A DNA stretch of 64,000 nt from Liolophura sinensis (Eukaryota; Mollusca; Polyplacophora; Chitonida; Chitonidae), in contig NC_088300.1 in the NCBI RefSeq assembly GCF_032854445.1, positions 248,001-312,000 on the forward strand. The letters run 5' to 3'. Numbering within the stretch: position 1 is the stretch's first letter; each line of letters begins with the position of its first letter. Below the pieces are notes generated by a model. It was not told where the DNA came from and did not search any database. It was given only the letters and a program-made list of their open reading frames with translations. Shown here piece after piece: positions 26,401-36,880 of this stretch. A program made the position numbers and the translations under genes.

Positions 26401-29400
26401 ACTAAGCCACATGATTAACACAGCTAACATGAATGTTGCATCACGACTGAGCCACATGATTAACACAGCTAACATGAATGCTGCATCACGACTGAGCCAC
26501 ATGATTAAAACAGCTACCATAAATGTTGCACTACGACTGAGCCACATGATTAACAAAGCTGCCATGAATTCTGCACTACAACTGAGCCACATGATTAACA
26601 AAGCTGCCATGAATGCTGCACTACGACTGAGCCACATGATTAACACAGCTGCCATGGACGTTGCATCACGACTGAGCCACATGATTAACACAGCTGCCAT
26701 GAATGTTGCACTACGACTGAGCCACATGATTAACACAGCTGCCATGGATGTTGCATCACGACTGAGCCACATGATTAACACAGCTAACATGAATGTTGCA
26801 CTACGACTGAGCCACATGATTAACACAGGTAACATGAATGTTGCACTATGACTGAGCCACATGATTAACACAGCTGCCATGAATGCTGCACTACGACTGA
26901 GCCACATGATTAACACAGATAACATGAATGTTGCACTACGACTGAGCCACATGATTAACACAGCTACCATGAATGTTGCACTACGACTGAGCCACATGAT
27001 TAACACAGCTGCCATGAATGCTGCACTACGACTGAGCCACATGATTAACACAGCTAACATGAATGTTGCACTACGACTGAGCCACATGATTAACACAGCT
27101 AACATGAATGTTGCACTACGACTGAGCTGCATGATTAACAAAGCTGCCATGAATGCTGCACTACGACTGAGCCACATGATTAACACAGCTAACATGAATG
27201 TTGCACTACGACTGAGCCACATGATTAACACAGCTGCCATGAATTCTGCACTACGACTGAGCCACAAGATTAACACAGCTACCATGAATGTTGCATCACG
27301 ACTGAGCCACATGATTAACACAGCTACCATGAATGTTGCACTACGACTGAGCCACATGATTAACACAGCTGCCATGAATGTTGCACTACGACTGAGCCAC
27401 ATGATTAACACAGCTGCCATGACAGTTGCGCACCTTACGACTGAGCCACATGATTAACACAGCTGCCATGAATGTTGCACTACGACTGAGCCACATGATT
27501 AACACAGCTGCCATGGATGTTGCATCATGACTGAGCCACATGATTAACACAGCTGCTATGAATGTTGCACTACGACTGAGCCACATGATTAACACAGCTG
27601 CCATGAATGCTGCACTACGACTGAGCCACATGATTAACACAGCTGCCATGAATGTTGCATCACGAATGAGCCACATGATTAACACAGCTGCCGTGAATGC
27701 TGCATCACGACTGAGCCACATGATTAACACAGCTGCCATGAATGCTGCACTACGACTGAGCCACATGATTAACACAGCTGCCATGACAGTTGCGCACCTT
27801 ACGACTGAGCCACATGATTAACACAGCTGCAATGAATGCTGCACTACAACTGAGCCACATGATTAACACAGCTGCCATGAATGTTGCACTACGACTGAGC
27901 CACATGATTAACACAGCTGCCATGAATGTTGCATCACGACTGAGCCACATGATTAACACAGCTGCAATGAATGCTGCACTACGACTGAGCCACATGATTA
28001 ACACAGCTGCCATGACAGTTGCGCACCTTACGACTGAGCCACATGATTAACACAGCTACCATGAGAGTTGCGCACCTTACGACTGAGCCACATGATTAAC
28101 ACAGCTACCATGAGAGATGCGCACCTTACGACTGAGCCACATGATTAACACAGCTGCCATGAAAGTTGCGCACCTTACGACTGAGCCACATGATTAACAC
28201 AGCTGCCATGTAAGTTGCGCACCTTACAACTGAGCCACATGATTAACACAGCTGCCATGAATGTTGCATCACGACTGAGCCACATGATTAACACAGCTGC
28301 CATGACAGCTGCGCACCTTATGACTGAGCCACATGATTAACACAGCTGCCATGAGAGTTGCGCACCTTACGACTGAGCCACATGATTAACACAGTCGCCA
28401 TGAAAGTTGCACACCTTACGACTGAGCCACATGACTAACACAGCTGCCATGAAAGTTGCACACCTTACGACTGAGCCACATGATTAACACAGCTGCCATG
28501 AATGTTGCACTACGACTGAGCCACATGATTAACACAGCTACCATGAGAGTTGCGCACCTTACGACTGAGCCACATGATTAACACAGCTGCCATGAGAGAT
28601 GCGCACCTTAAGACTGAGCCACATGATTAACACAGCTGCCATGAAAGTTGCGCACCTTACGACTGAGCCACATGATTAACACAGCTGCCATGAAAGTTGC
28701 GCACCTTACGACTGAGCCACATGATTAACACAGCTGCCATGTAAGTTGCGCACCTTATGACTGAGCCACATGATTAACACAGCTGCCATGAGAGTTGCGC
28801 ACCTTACAACTGAGCCACATGATTAACACAGCTGCCATTAAAGTCGTTCACCTCACGACTGAGCCACACGATTAACACAGCTGCCATCAAAGTTGTTCAC
28901 CTTACGACTGAGCTACATGATTAACACAGCTGCCATGAGAGTTGCGCACCTTACGATTGAGCCACATGATTAACACAGCACCATCAAAAACTGTGATATC
29001 TGTGATCACTACAACGACATTCGAATAATATACCAAAAGGATATCAGAAACTGTGACTGGCTTTCGTCGTCTGTCAGGATTGAAGGGATCGGATTTCTTC
29101 TTGTTTTTCTTTGATGTCTGAGATTCATTCCAAAGATCTGTAACACAAGAATATGGAAATGTTATATCCTGGTTCACCAACAACATCCAAAATCATACAA
29201 ACAAAATGACTGGGCAATTCCAACTTTATCTTCAAGAACCACAAAAAAGTCAGGATAGCTTGTTGTTCCTGTAAGACAGTATTAAGTTTCATTATCTCAA
29301 GAAAGAATCACCTTCTGGTGTGAAGTCAATACACATTACTGTAACCTGAACAACTTACCAGAGGAGATGTCGATGTTATGTCGATCCTCTTCTAATCTTC

Positions 29401-32400
29401 GTATCTTTTCCTCCAACTCTGCTTTTACTGTATCATACAGTATAATCTTTTCACTCTATCAAAATATAAACATATCAATGTATGCTTACAGGTGTAAGTA
29501 TTTGTTTATGGTGAAAAAAACTATAAAAATGAAGTAAGGTGCATCAGACTAACAACCAAATACTTTGCACAAAATAATTGCATTAATATTTTTGGAATTT
29601 TTATCATTCATTCAAATGTTTCAATTTTACAATGGGCTTTAGGAGCCCTACACCCTCTGTGTAAGTACTCTATGACACAAGTAGCTCTCCAACTTTAATG
29701 ATGAAAAAACTACCTTTAAATTGTTGTCAAAAAAATTTCCATAAATTATCCATAAGGCAAAAACATATATTCAAACATTTGAATCCACTGAATTTCATTT
29801 TAAAAGGTCCAAATAAATGAGTAAGTGTACATTCAGATTTGGTTTTAGCTGGATATCTTGTGATTTGAGCAGTTTATCTTGTGATTTGAGCAGTCTATCT
29901 TGTGATCTGAGCAGTTTATCTTGTGATTTGAGCAGTTTATCTTGTGATTTGAGCAGTTTATCTTGTGATTTGAGCAGTCTATCTTGTGATTTGAGCAGTT
30001 TATCTTGTGATTTGAGCAGTCTATCTTGTGATCTGAGCAGTCTATCTTGTGATTTGAGCAGTTTATCTTGTGATTTGAGCAGTCTATCTTGTGATTTGAG
30101 CAGTTTATCTTGTGATTTGAGCAGTCTATCTTGTGATTTGAGCAGTCTATCTTGTGATCTGAGCAGTCTATCTTGTGATTTGAGCAGTCTATCTTGTGAT
30201 CTGAGCAGTTTATCTTGTGATTTGAACAGTCTATCTTGTGATCTGAGCAGTCTATCTTGTGATCTGAGCAGTCTATCTTGTGATTTGAGCATTCTATCTT
30301 GTGATTTGAGCAGTCTATCTTGTGATTTTATGAAATCTATCTTGTACTTTGAGCAGTCTAACTTGAGATTTGAGCAGTCTATCTATTGATTTTATGAAAT
30401 CTATCTTGTGCTTTGAGCAGTCTAACTTGAGATTTGAGCAGTCTATCTATTGATTTTATGAAAGTCTATCTTGTGATTTGAGCAGTCTAACTTGTGATTT
30501 GAGCAATCTTTTGATTTTATGATGTCTATCGTGATTTGAGCAGTCTATCTTGTGATTTGAGCAGTCTATCTTGTGATTTTATGAAATCTATCTTGTACTT
30601 TGAGCAGTCTAACTTGAGATTTGAGCAGTCTATCTATTGATTTTATGAAATCTATCTTGTGCTTTGAGCAGTCTAACTTGAGATTTGAGCAGTCTATCTA
30701 TTGATTTTATGAAAGTCTATCTTGTGATTTGAGCAGTCTAACTTGTGATTTGAGCAATCTTTTGATTTTATGATGTCTATCGTGATTTGAGCAGTCTATC
30801 TTGTGATTTGAGCAGTCTATCTTGTGATTTTATGAAATCTATCTTGTACTTTGAGCAGTCTAACTTGAGATTTGAGCAGTCTATCTATTGATTTTATGAA
30901 ATCTATCTTGTGCTTTGAGCAGTCTAACTTGAGATTTGAGCAGTCTATCTATTGATTTTATGAAAGTCTATCTTGTGATTTGAGCAGTCTAACTTGTGAT
31001 TTGAGCAATCTTTTGATTTTATGATGTCTATCGTGATTTGAGCAGCCTAACTTGTGATCTGAGCAGTCTATCTTGTGATTTGAGCAGTCCATCTATTGAT
31101 TTTTATGCAGTCTATCTTGTGATTTGACCAGTCTATCTTGTGATTTGAGCAGTCTTTTTCCTTCAAACAATTGATTTGATTTGATATATCTATTGATTTT
31201 ATGAAGTCTATCTTGAGATTTGAGCAGTCCATCTTTTGAATTTTATGAAGTCTGTCTTGTACTTTGAGCAGTCTAACTTGTGATTTGAGCAGTCTATCTT
31301 GTGATTTGAGCAGTCTATCCATTGATTTTTATGCAGTCTATCGTGATTTGAGCAGTCTATCTTGTGATTTGAGCAGTCTTTTTCCTTCAAACAATTGATT
31401 TGATTTGATATATCTATTGATTTTATGAAGTCTATCTTGTGATTTGAGCAGTCTATCTATTGATTTTATGAAATCTATCTTGTACTTTGAGCAGTCTAAC
31501 TTGAGATTTGAGCAGTCTATTGATTTTATGAAATCTATCTTGTGCTTTGAGCAGTCTAACTTGATATTTGAGCAGTCTAACTTGTGATTTGAGCAGTCTA
31601 TCCATTGATTTTTATGCAGTCTATCGTGATTTGAGCAGTCTATCTAGTGATCTGAGCAGTCTAACTTGTGATTTGAGCAGTCTATCTATTGATTTTATGA
31701 CATCTATCGTGATTTGAGCAGTCTAACTTGTGATTTGAGCAGTCTATCTATTGATTTTATGATGTCTATCGTGATTTGAGCAGTCTATCTTGTGATTTGA
31801 TCAGTCTTTTTCCTTCAAACAATTGATTTGATACATCTAATGATTTTATGAAATCTTGTGATTTGAGCAGTCTAACTTGAGATTTGAGCAGTCTAACTTG
31901 TGATTTGAGCAGTCTATCTTGTGATTTGAGCAGTCTAACTTGGGATTTGAGCAGTCTAACTTGGGATGTGAGCAGTCTCTCTTGTGATTTGAGCAGTTTA
32001 ACTTGAGATTTGAGTAGTTTAACTTGAGATTTGAGCAGTCCATCTTTTGAATTTTATTAAGTCTATCTTGTGATTTGAGCAGTCTATCTTGTGATTTGAG
32101 CAGTCTATCCATTGATTTTTATGCAGTCTATCGTGATTTGAGCAGTCTATCAAGTGATCTGAGCAGTCTAACTTGAGATTTGAGCAGTCTAACTTGTGAT
32201 TTGAGCAGTCTATCTTGTGATTTGAGCAGTCTATCCATTGATTTTTATGCAGTCTATCATGATTTGAGCAGTCTATCTTGTGATTTGATCAGTCTTTTTC
32301 CTTCAAACAATTGATTTGATTTGATACATCTATTGATTTTATGAAATCTTGTGATTTGAGCAGTCTATCTTGTGATTTGAGCAGTCTATCCATTGATTTT

Positions 32401-35400
32401 TATGCGGTCTATCATGATTTGAGCAGTCTATCTTGTGATTTGAGCAGTCTTTTTCCTTCAAACAATTGTGCTTTTGTAAAACTATCTTGACATTTCTTGA
32501 CTGATCATTCCTTACATGTTATGTAAACCATGTCTTAGCTTGTCAGTAAACATTCACCTTTACACCAAAAACTACCAGTGGGAGATCACCTACCCATTTC
32601 TATTTGCTTATTAATAAACACACTTTCTCTTTAGATGCACTTATTTATTAAAAAAGAACACCTGCAAATGTCCAGGTATATAATTTCCCGTCAAGTAAAA
32701 CCCCTAAACCTACCTTCATATGTTGAAGAGCAGCGGTTTCTTCACTATCACATTTGTTCTTAATCCCCTGAATTCTCAACTGTCTCAAAATACCTGTTCA
32801 AGGAGTAGAAATCAGCAATTTTGCAAATTTAGAATAATTTGTAAGGTTTACCTTTTTTTGAAGTTACATGATGTCAAGAAAGAGCAACTACCTCGAAATA
32901 CAATGTACCTAATAAAACTTCTCCAGTTCATTAAGCCTGAGTTCTGGGTAACAGGTGTATCAGATGAGTGAGTGACTGATGAGTGATGAGCCAGTTCTGT
33001 GGGTGGAGGAAGCTGGGGTACCCAAACAAAACCAACCCTTGGACCAGAAATTGACCAGAATCCAACACGCCCCCTTCCTCCCCCTCCGCCCACCCCCCAC
33101 CATCATCTTCAAGGGAGCTTAATCAAACAATGGTATGTCATTTTGGTGGAAGGCAAGGCATTACGTAACAAAGTCATGCTGGATTCAAGCAAATGACCTC
33201 ACGGGTCATGTCATCATGAATGTCTTCATCCCTGTGCTGTTCCTAATACACCAGGCACTTCTACTGGGCAGTACTATCTCCATTCACTACGTCATCTTAT
33301 TCACTATCTCCATTTACTACATCACCTTATTCACTATCTCCATTTACATCACCTTATTCACTCACCTGACACTTCTATTCGGATCTCCATGTTCTTCCGC
33401 AGTTGCTCTAATGGCACTAAATACTCTGGGGCTCGCCCGTCTCGCACTTCCTGCAGTTTAGCCTCCACTTGGCAAACTCGCTCTTTGTACAATCTAAAAT
33501 AGCAAATGATTAATTTTCATTGGCTCAGTTTAACTTATTTACATACACTTACTTGATCAATGTTTCCTGCAAAACTCAAGGTCCTACGTGTAAGGTAACC
33601 ACTACAAAGAGTTCCATTTGAGCCTTAGCCCTCACTGGTCAGGGACTGATGGGTTTCGTAAGAAAAATACTTCAGATAAATATACCAGCCAAGTCTCCAT
33701 CAGTTTGTGTAAATACACAAATACACCTTCTCCACTCCATTAACAATTAGCTATGCAAGATCACATTTGTACATCCTGTATTTCATCTAAAGTTAATCAT
33801 TTTTCATGTGAAATATCTGGTTTACTTTTGACTGTTTCAATCATTAACCTTAGAGGTTAATGGTTAAATTTCTTACAAGAAAAACTTAAAGGTGGAGAAA
33901 ACATAAAAATGACATAAAGTTCAAATGAACGAGTGCAAAAAGTTATTCCTAAATGTGGTCTTCAATATTTTTCCGATTTTTCCTTAAGGAGAAAAAGACA
34001 CTTGAAAATAAGTTTTGGTAAGGAGGGTACTTGGGACCACCTTTTGGTGTTTATAGTCTTTGCTTAAAAATATCATCAATGAAGATGTAACACAGGTTTA
34101 ATGAATACTTTTGCACTAGAATTTGTTCTTTTCAGCTAACAAATGTATTAAACCTCAATTTGGATCATATTTATATATTTAATATATTCATAAATATTAT
34201 CATAATTAGGTTAAATGCATATGTTTCGATATAAACAACAAATTTACATTCAAATAAATTTATTACACAAGCATCACATCTTTATTTAGAATATTATTAT
34301 GCAACAACGATAAATACCAAAAGTTGGTCCCAAATACCCACCATACAAAAACATTTTCAAATACCCTTTTCTCTTGAAAAAAAAATCCAAAAAAATATTA
34401 AAGATCATATCTGCAAATAAGTTTTGATGCCCTTTCATCTGATTTTGGCATCATTTTTATGTTTTCTTCTCCTTTAAGTGTTGGTATCTAAAGTGTCATT
34501 TTCAGGCCTGAAGGTGCATTTTTACATATAAATGATTTTGGTGAAATACAATGTTTACTTACTGCTCTTTCAATTCATTAAATTGTCGTTCAAGATCTGC
34601 CATGTCATCGAGGAAGTCTGTCTTCCTCTTCTCATACTCCTCATCATCTATAACTTAACACATAGAAAATTAATTTTTAACACTGTTCAAATGTACAAAT
34701 ACATCTACACCAGTTTTTCAGTACTAGCTACTGTGCAAACTACCTCTGTGTTCTTTGCTACCAGCACAATGTACACAAATAATGACGCTTAAAAACAGAC
34801 TGCTTGGAACGATTTGTTTTAGGCAAGCGATTCATTCAGAAGATACATGTAATCTACAAAATTCCACTAAAAAAGAAGATACAAATGAACCATGGAGATG
34901 AGTTTGATAGCAGTGAGTTCATGAAAAGGCGATTTTGAAACCTGTGTTGTCAAGTGATGATCTCAAACACCATGATGAATGTCACAATTTTAAAACAGGA
35001 CAATAAATCCATGGACTAATGTACATGTAACTGACATCTTGTAATACATGGAACATGGAACGTCACTTAATACTACAAAACTGAAAGAATAAAGCGCTTT
35101 CTCAATACTTAATTAGAAAGCAAAATTGGTAATATTTGGCCACAAATGAACTAGAGAAACTCTATATAAAGTCACATTCACAGGTATTAAGATAGGATGG
35201 TTAATGAGACTAATCATGGTAGAGTGACTACAGTCGTGATCATAAAGGAACAATGCACCAAGTTTTGGAGAAGTTCTTTGGCTGATGCATACAATTTATT
35301 ACAAAAATGTAACTCAAGTTGTTCAAGTGGCGTAGAGACGAGGTACAATGTAAAATGAGATAAAATGTATCACAGTCACAGCTGACAGGAATTTTGTGTG

Positions 35401-36880
35401 CAATGTCTGAAAATAAAAGTAACACCTTCATCCAAAACCGTCACTGGTAGTTTTACATTGTGTTTTAGTATACTGCATCTCATTTAGCACTGTAATCCTC
35501 AAGGCTGCAGCATTGTAATCCTCAAGGCTGCACCACTCCAATCAGAGTTACATGTTGTTTGCATCTATCACGCAAGTTCTTGCTCCAGTCGCAACCGCCC
35601 TGAAAGTTACAGATCATCATTGCAAATGCTACCCGGTTCAAAGCTGGAAATACATAGCCGCACCTTTCAATTTAGCATCGGTATTGCTAGTTCATCTGGA
35701 AGGAAAGTGTGCTATTTTAAAATTTGACACCCATTGTAACACTGAGTCCAACCCTGCCTTTCAAAAACTCTCTCCCCACATTTGCAAATGCCAACTTACT
35801 CAATGGAGCCGTTCTGAATGAGCTTCGTGCGGCTCATCTGCACTAAAATTACAAGTTCCTTCTCATGCCCTGGGATGAATTAAGAAGACTGAAGTTGTAC
35901 AGATGACAATGAAAATACAATAGTTTTTGTGACGGATTTCAATATATCCATGACTAGATCTCCTTAAGAGATCACTGTATACCATATTGTCACTTCCAAA
36001 AAGCAATTTCCGCATCTGTCGCTCTATACATCACTGCAACCAATAAAAAATTGCGTACAGAAATCTTGAACAACACTGAGGTCACTGGGGTCAAGGTGAT
36101 GATGCAAGAAGGGATGTCAAAAAACACAAGCATTCCGTCTCAACCTTTGTTTCTATTAATACTTTACACACATGCAATCTCTTAATCTAAAGAATGTAAA
36201 ACCTACTTCTAACCTAGCCACAGGTAGCTATTTCAACTCCTCACTTGATACTGGGCTGGAATAGTAAATAGCCACGGGGACAATCAATGGTAAACCATAC
36301 AGCATTTCATGCCATATCTGATAAGTAATTTCCAAACGATGTCTGCAGAGTCGATATACCTGGGATGTTGCGTGTGTGGATGGTCTGAGAGGTAAAAGCC
36401 ACAGATGACATTCTTTTTGGACTGCAGACATTGTTTAGAAAGGACTTATTGGACACGTCATGAAAAGGTGTATGGTTTACCATTCGTTGCCACTCTGGCT
36501 TTTACTCCGCAAGCCCAGTATAAAGAGAGGAGTTGAAATAGCCACCAAAACTTGGAACAATTTTACCCAAATCTTGTCCTGAAAGGCGTGACGGTGCATA
36601 TGGGAAGAGAAAAGCACTTGGAACATTATTCACAGAGTGCATTCGAGGAATCTTTCGAAAAGGAAACCTTATTCCAGAATAGCAAATTCAAAACCGCCCA
36701 CAGCTATAGTGACAACAGTTTGTTAGTTCATCTCATGTTGTTGTTGTTACCTGAACTATCTTCACCCTCTGACGCCGAGCCGGTTCCCGAGTCATCCTCC
36801 GACGTTTTATCACTTTCTGGTGTCTCCTGTTCCATGTCTTCTTCTTCCGTTTCTGTTTGCTTCTCAACTATAGCAGGCAT
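17462..36880 (-). CDS. brms1l: BRMS1L-like SIN3-HDAC co-repressor subunit, eight exons, C-terminus not found
   Basis: Seen: eight minus-strand exons whose phases chain without a break (130, 85, 128, 80, 97, 93, 65 and 37 nt; 238 codons). The translation matches the BRMS1/BRMS1L/Sds3 family in order: an acidic Ser/Glu/Asp N-terminus (residues 1-50), '[19 protein letters not shown]', '[20 protein letters not shown]' and '[20 protein letters not shown]' (the Sds3-type coiled coil), '[20 protein letters not shown]', '[17 protein letters not shown]', then '[20 protein letters not shown]'. Known: this family bridges SIN3 and histone deacetylases in nuclear repressor complexes. The expected last ~80 residues (the 'GEWYIRGQ...' segment of human BRMS1L) were not found in the window and probably lie left of position 1. 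The call is BRMS1L rather than BRMS1 from the 'LWNE...KSDPFNPD' wording, which resembles BRMS1L more. No frameshift or stop is present. Confidence 0.9.
17641..17716 (-). pseudogene. tRNA-Ser/Leu-like sequence (tRNA pseudogene or SINE head)
   Basis: Read on the minus strand, the segment has an A-box-like 'TGACCGAGTGGTTGTGG' and, about 45 nt later, a B-box 'GGTTCAAACCC' followed by 'AGTC'. The A-box wording (CGAGTGG) is that of class II tRNAs such as Ser and Leu. A clean acceptor stem is not visible, so it is probably a decayed tRNA or the head of a tRNA-derived SINE rather than a working gene. Confidence 0.55.
18109..18173 (-). CDS. brms1l: BRMS1L exon 7, SIN3-interaction segment, entered through an AC acceptor
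   Basis: A 65-nt exon encoding, with the split Gly codon, '[20 protein letters not shown]' then 'KK', which corresponds to the human '[20 protein letters not shown]'. It ends AAAAAAG|GTAAGAT. Upstream there is no AG; the intron ends ...TCCTTAATCTTTGATAC, giving an AC terminus preceded by a U12-type branch site. Confidence 0.9.
18331..19405. repeat. 63-bp tandem array, about 17 copies
   Basis: Units of 63 bp contain 'acaagttatctgatctttcc', 'acatgaagtatttgatggcc' and 'ttagctacgtataactctga'. Two subtypes occur: a left block with 'acatgaag' and '...gatta' endings, and a right block with 'acatcaag' and '...gagta' endings. As 63 is a multiple of 3 the minus strand is open for 177 codons (21-residue period), which I regard as incidental. 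It lies 158 bp from BRMS1L exon 7 inside the AT-AC intron. Confidence 0.97.
19406..19830. repeat. 41-bp tandem array derived from the 63-bp unit
   Basis: About 10 units of 41 bp ('acaagttcccacatggccat' + 'agctatgtataactctgagt' + a). The ends of the unit are the same as those of the adjacent 63-bp repeat, and the middle lacks 22 bp, so the two arrays are one family with an internal deletion that was then amplified. Confidence 0.93.
19950..20268 (-). mobile_element. SINE-like element, reverse orientation, degraded
   Basis: The segment starts with 'gattgttgtttaatatcc', continues with 'ggctggaagaaaccaggg' and 'gggaagttactgatcgtc', and ends with a reverse-complement B-box-like 'ggattcaacct' near 20200. 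The same order of motifs occurs at 52003-52262. The family call rests on the tail and B-box style; the 5' end is poorly defined. Confidence 0.5.
20269..25715. repeat. 145-bp (trimeric) satellite array, about 37 copies
   Basis: Units of 145 bp, or 149 bp where 'gccatg' is extended to 'gccatgcatg'. Each unit consists of three related subunits of about 47, 48 and 50 bp, each beginning with a 'cacagc(t)gccatgaaag'-like motif and ending with a 'gagccacatgatt'-like motif. Marker variants ('ttacgactgag' at 22110 and 24300, 'ttagacctgag' at 22255 and 24445) recur 2190 bp apart, showing a block duplication of about 15 units. It joins the 45/49-bp array at about 25,700 without a gap. Confidence 0.97.
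25716..28985. repeat. 45/49-bp monomeric array, about 70 copies
   Basis: Left and central part: 45-bp units ('acacagctgccatgaatgtt' + 'gcactacgactgagccacat' + 'gatta'). Towards the right: 49-bp units in which 'gcactacg' is 'gcgcaccttacg'. The 45-bp form has no stop in several frames, so open frames of 198-384 codons (plus) and up to 564 codons (minus, 15-residue period) overlap; none looks like a real gene. The array ends about 60 bp from the AT-AC donor of BRMS1L exon 6. Confidence 0.97.
29045..29137 (-). CDS. brms1l: BRMS1L exon 6, ends at an AT-AC (U12-type) donor
   Basis: A 93-nt exon after TGTTACAG. It encodes '[20 protein letters not shown]' and '[11 protein letters not shown]'. The exon cannot end at a GT without breaking the family alignment. 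It ends ...GTTTCTG and is followed by ATATCCTTTT, the canonical donor of U12-type AT-AC introns. It leaves in phase 1, matching exon 7. Confidence 0.9.
29359..29455 (-). CDS. brms1l: BRMS1L exon 5
   Basis: A 97-nt exon between TTTTGATAG and GTAAGTTG. It encodes '[20 protein letters not shown]' then '[12 protein letters not shown]', almost identical to the family consensus. It enters in phase 0 and leaves in phase 1. Confidence 0.93.
29850..32470. repeat. 21-bp array with a 251-bp higher-order repeat, in BRMS1L intron 4
   Basis: From 29850 to about 30340 the array is a clean 21-bp repeat ('cttgtgatttgagcagtctat'), open on both strands. From 30340 it changes to mixed units including 'attgattttatgaaatctat' spacers. 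A 251-bp block is present three times in tandem (marker 'gatgtctatcgtg' at 30521, 30772 and 31023). Further right the units are mixed with recurring 'cttcaaacaattgatttg' pieces. It takes up most of the 3.26-kb intron between exons 4 and 5. Confidence 0.95.
32714..32793 (-). CDS. brms1l: BRMS1L exon 4
   Basis: An 80-nt exon after AACAG and before GTAGGT. It encodes '[20 protein letters not shown]' plus 'AALQHMK', aligning with the human '[20 protein letters not shown]' segment. It ends in phase 0. The 21-bp array begins about 240 bp downstream in the next intron. Confidence 0.85.
33366..33493 (-). CDS. brms1l: BRMS1L exon 3
   Basis: A 128-nt exon between ATTTTAG and GTGAGTG. The translation '[20 protein letters not shown]' continuing '[20 protein letters not shown]' is one of the most conserved stretches of the BRMS1 family. 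It enters in phase 2 and leaves in phase 1. Confidence 0.93.
33885..34478. mobile_element. Foldback/MITE-like element with ~175-bp inverted arms
   Basis: The left end 'cttaaaggtggagaaaacat' and the right end 'atgttttcttctcctttaag' are inverted copies. The match continues inward through '...aaaatga', 'aatatttttccgatttttcc' and 'gtacttgggaccaccttttggtgttta' against the complement of the right arm, with many substitutions. About 200 bp of AT-rich sequence separates the arms. No coding capacity is seen. It lies in BRMS1L intron 2, ending 84 bp from exon 2. Confidence 0.8.
34563..34647 (-). CDS. brms1l: BRMS1L exon 2
   Basis: An 85-nt exon between TTATAG and GTAAGT. It encodes '[20 protein letters not shown]' then 'RQFNELKE', matching the family segment that opens the Sds3-type coiled coil. 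It enters in phase 1 and leaves in phase 2. Confidence 0.9.
36751..36880 (-). CDS. brms1l: BRMS1L exon 1 (start codon, acidic N-terminus)
   Basis: The exon encodes '[20 protein letters not shown]' followed by a Ser/Asp/Glu-rich stretch and ends GTTCAG|GTAACA in phase 1. The start at 36880 has a purine at -3 (ACAAAATGCC) and gives 'MP...' as in the human protein. A second in-frame ATG lies 15 nt upstream (36895) in weaker context (CCTCATGA), so the true N-terminus could be five residues longer. Confidence 0.85.

Larger units (their letters stand above)
18174..29044 (-). other. U12-type AT-AC intron of BRMS1L, 10,871 bp
   Basis: On the minus strand the intron begins ATATCCTTTT (29044..29035) and ends TCCTTAATCTTTGATAC at 18174. 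The donor matches the minor-spliceosome AT-AC consensus, the TCCTTAAT branch site differs from the consensus TCCTTAAC at one position, and the branch A (18184) is about 10 nt from the 3' end, within the tight spacing typical of U12 introns. Joining these termini restores the conserved Ser-Gly-Pro-Tyr sequence exactly. Most of the intron is filled by the 63/41-bp, 145-bp and 45/49-bp arrays. Confidence 0.85.

Noticed and set aside
25726-27420. 564-codon open frame on the minus strand with a 15-residue repeat, overlapping 384- and 198-codon frames on the plus strand
   Set aside because: The 45-bp unit is a multiple of 3 and has no stop in these frames, so open frames on both strands are automatic. 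There is no distinct start context, flanking coding sequence or splice logic, and the region is inside the BRMS1L intron.
29021-29044. GT donor 8-10 nt inside the AT-AC intron (TTTTG|GTATAT) for BRMS1L exon 6
   Set aside because: It would add Asp-Ile-Leu-Leu, change the phase so that exon 7 no longer fits, and destroy the conserved Ser-Gly-Pro-Tyr junction. No AG precedes exon 7 either.
29795-30389. Frames of 165 codons (minus) and 190 codons (plus) over the same 21-bp array
   Set aside because: Both strands are open because of the 21-bp period. They lie within BRMS1L intron 4, and the repeats break down to one side.
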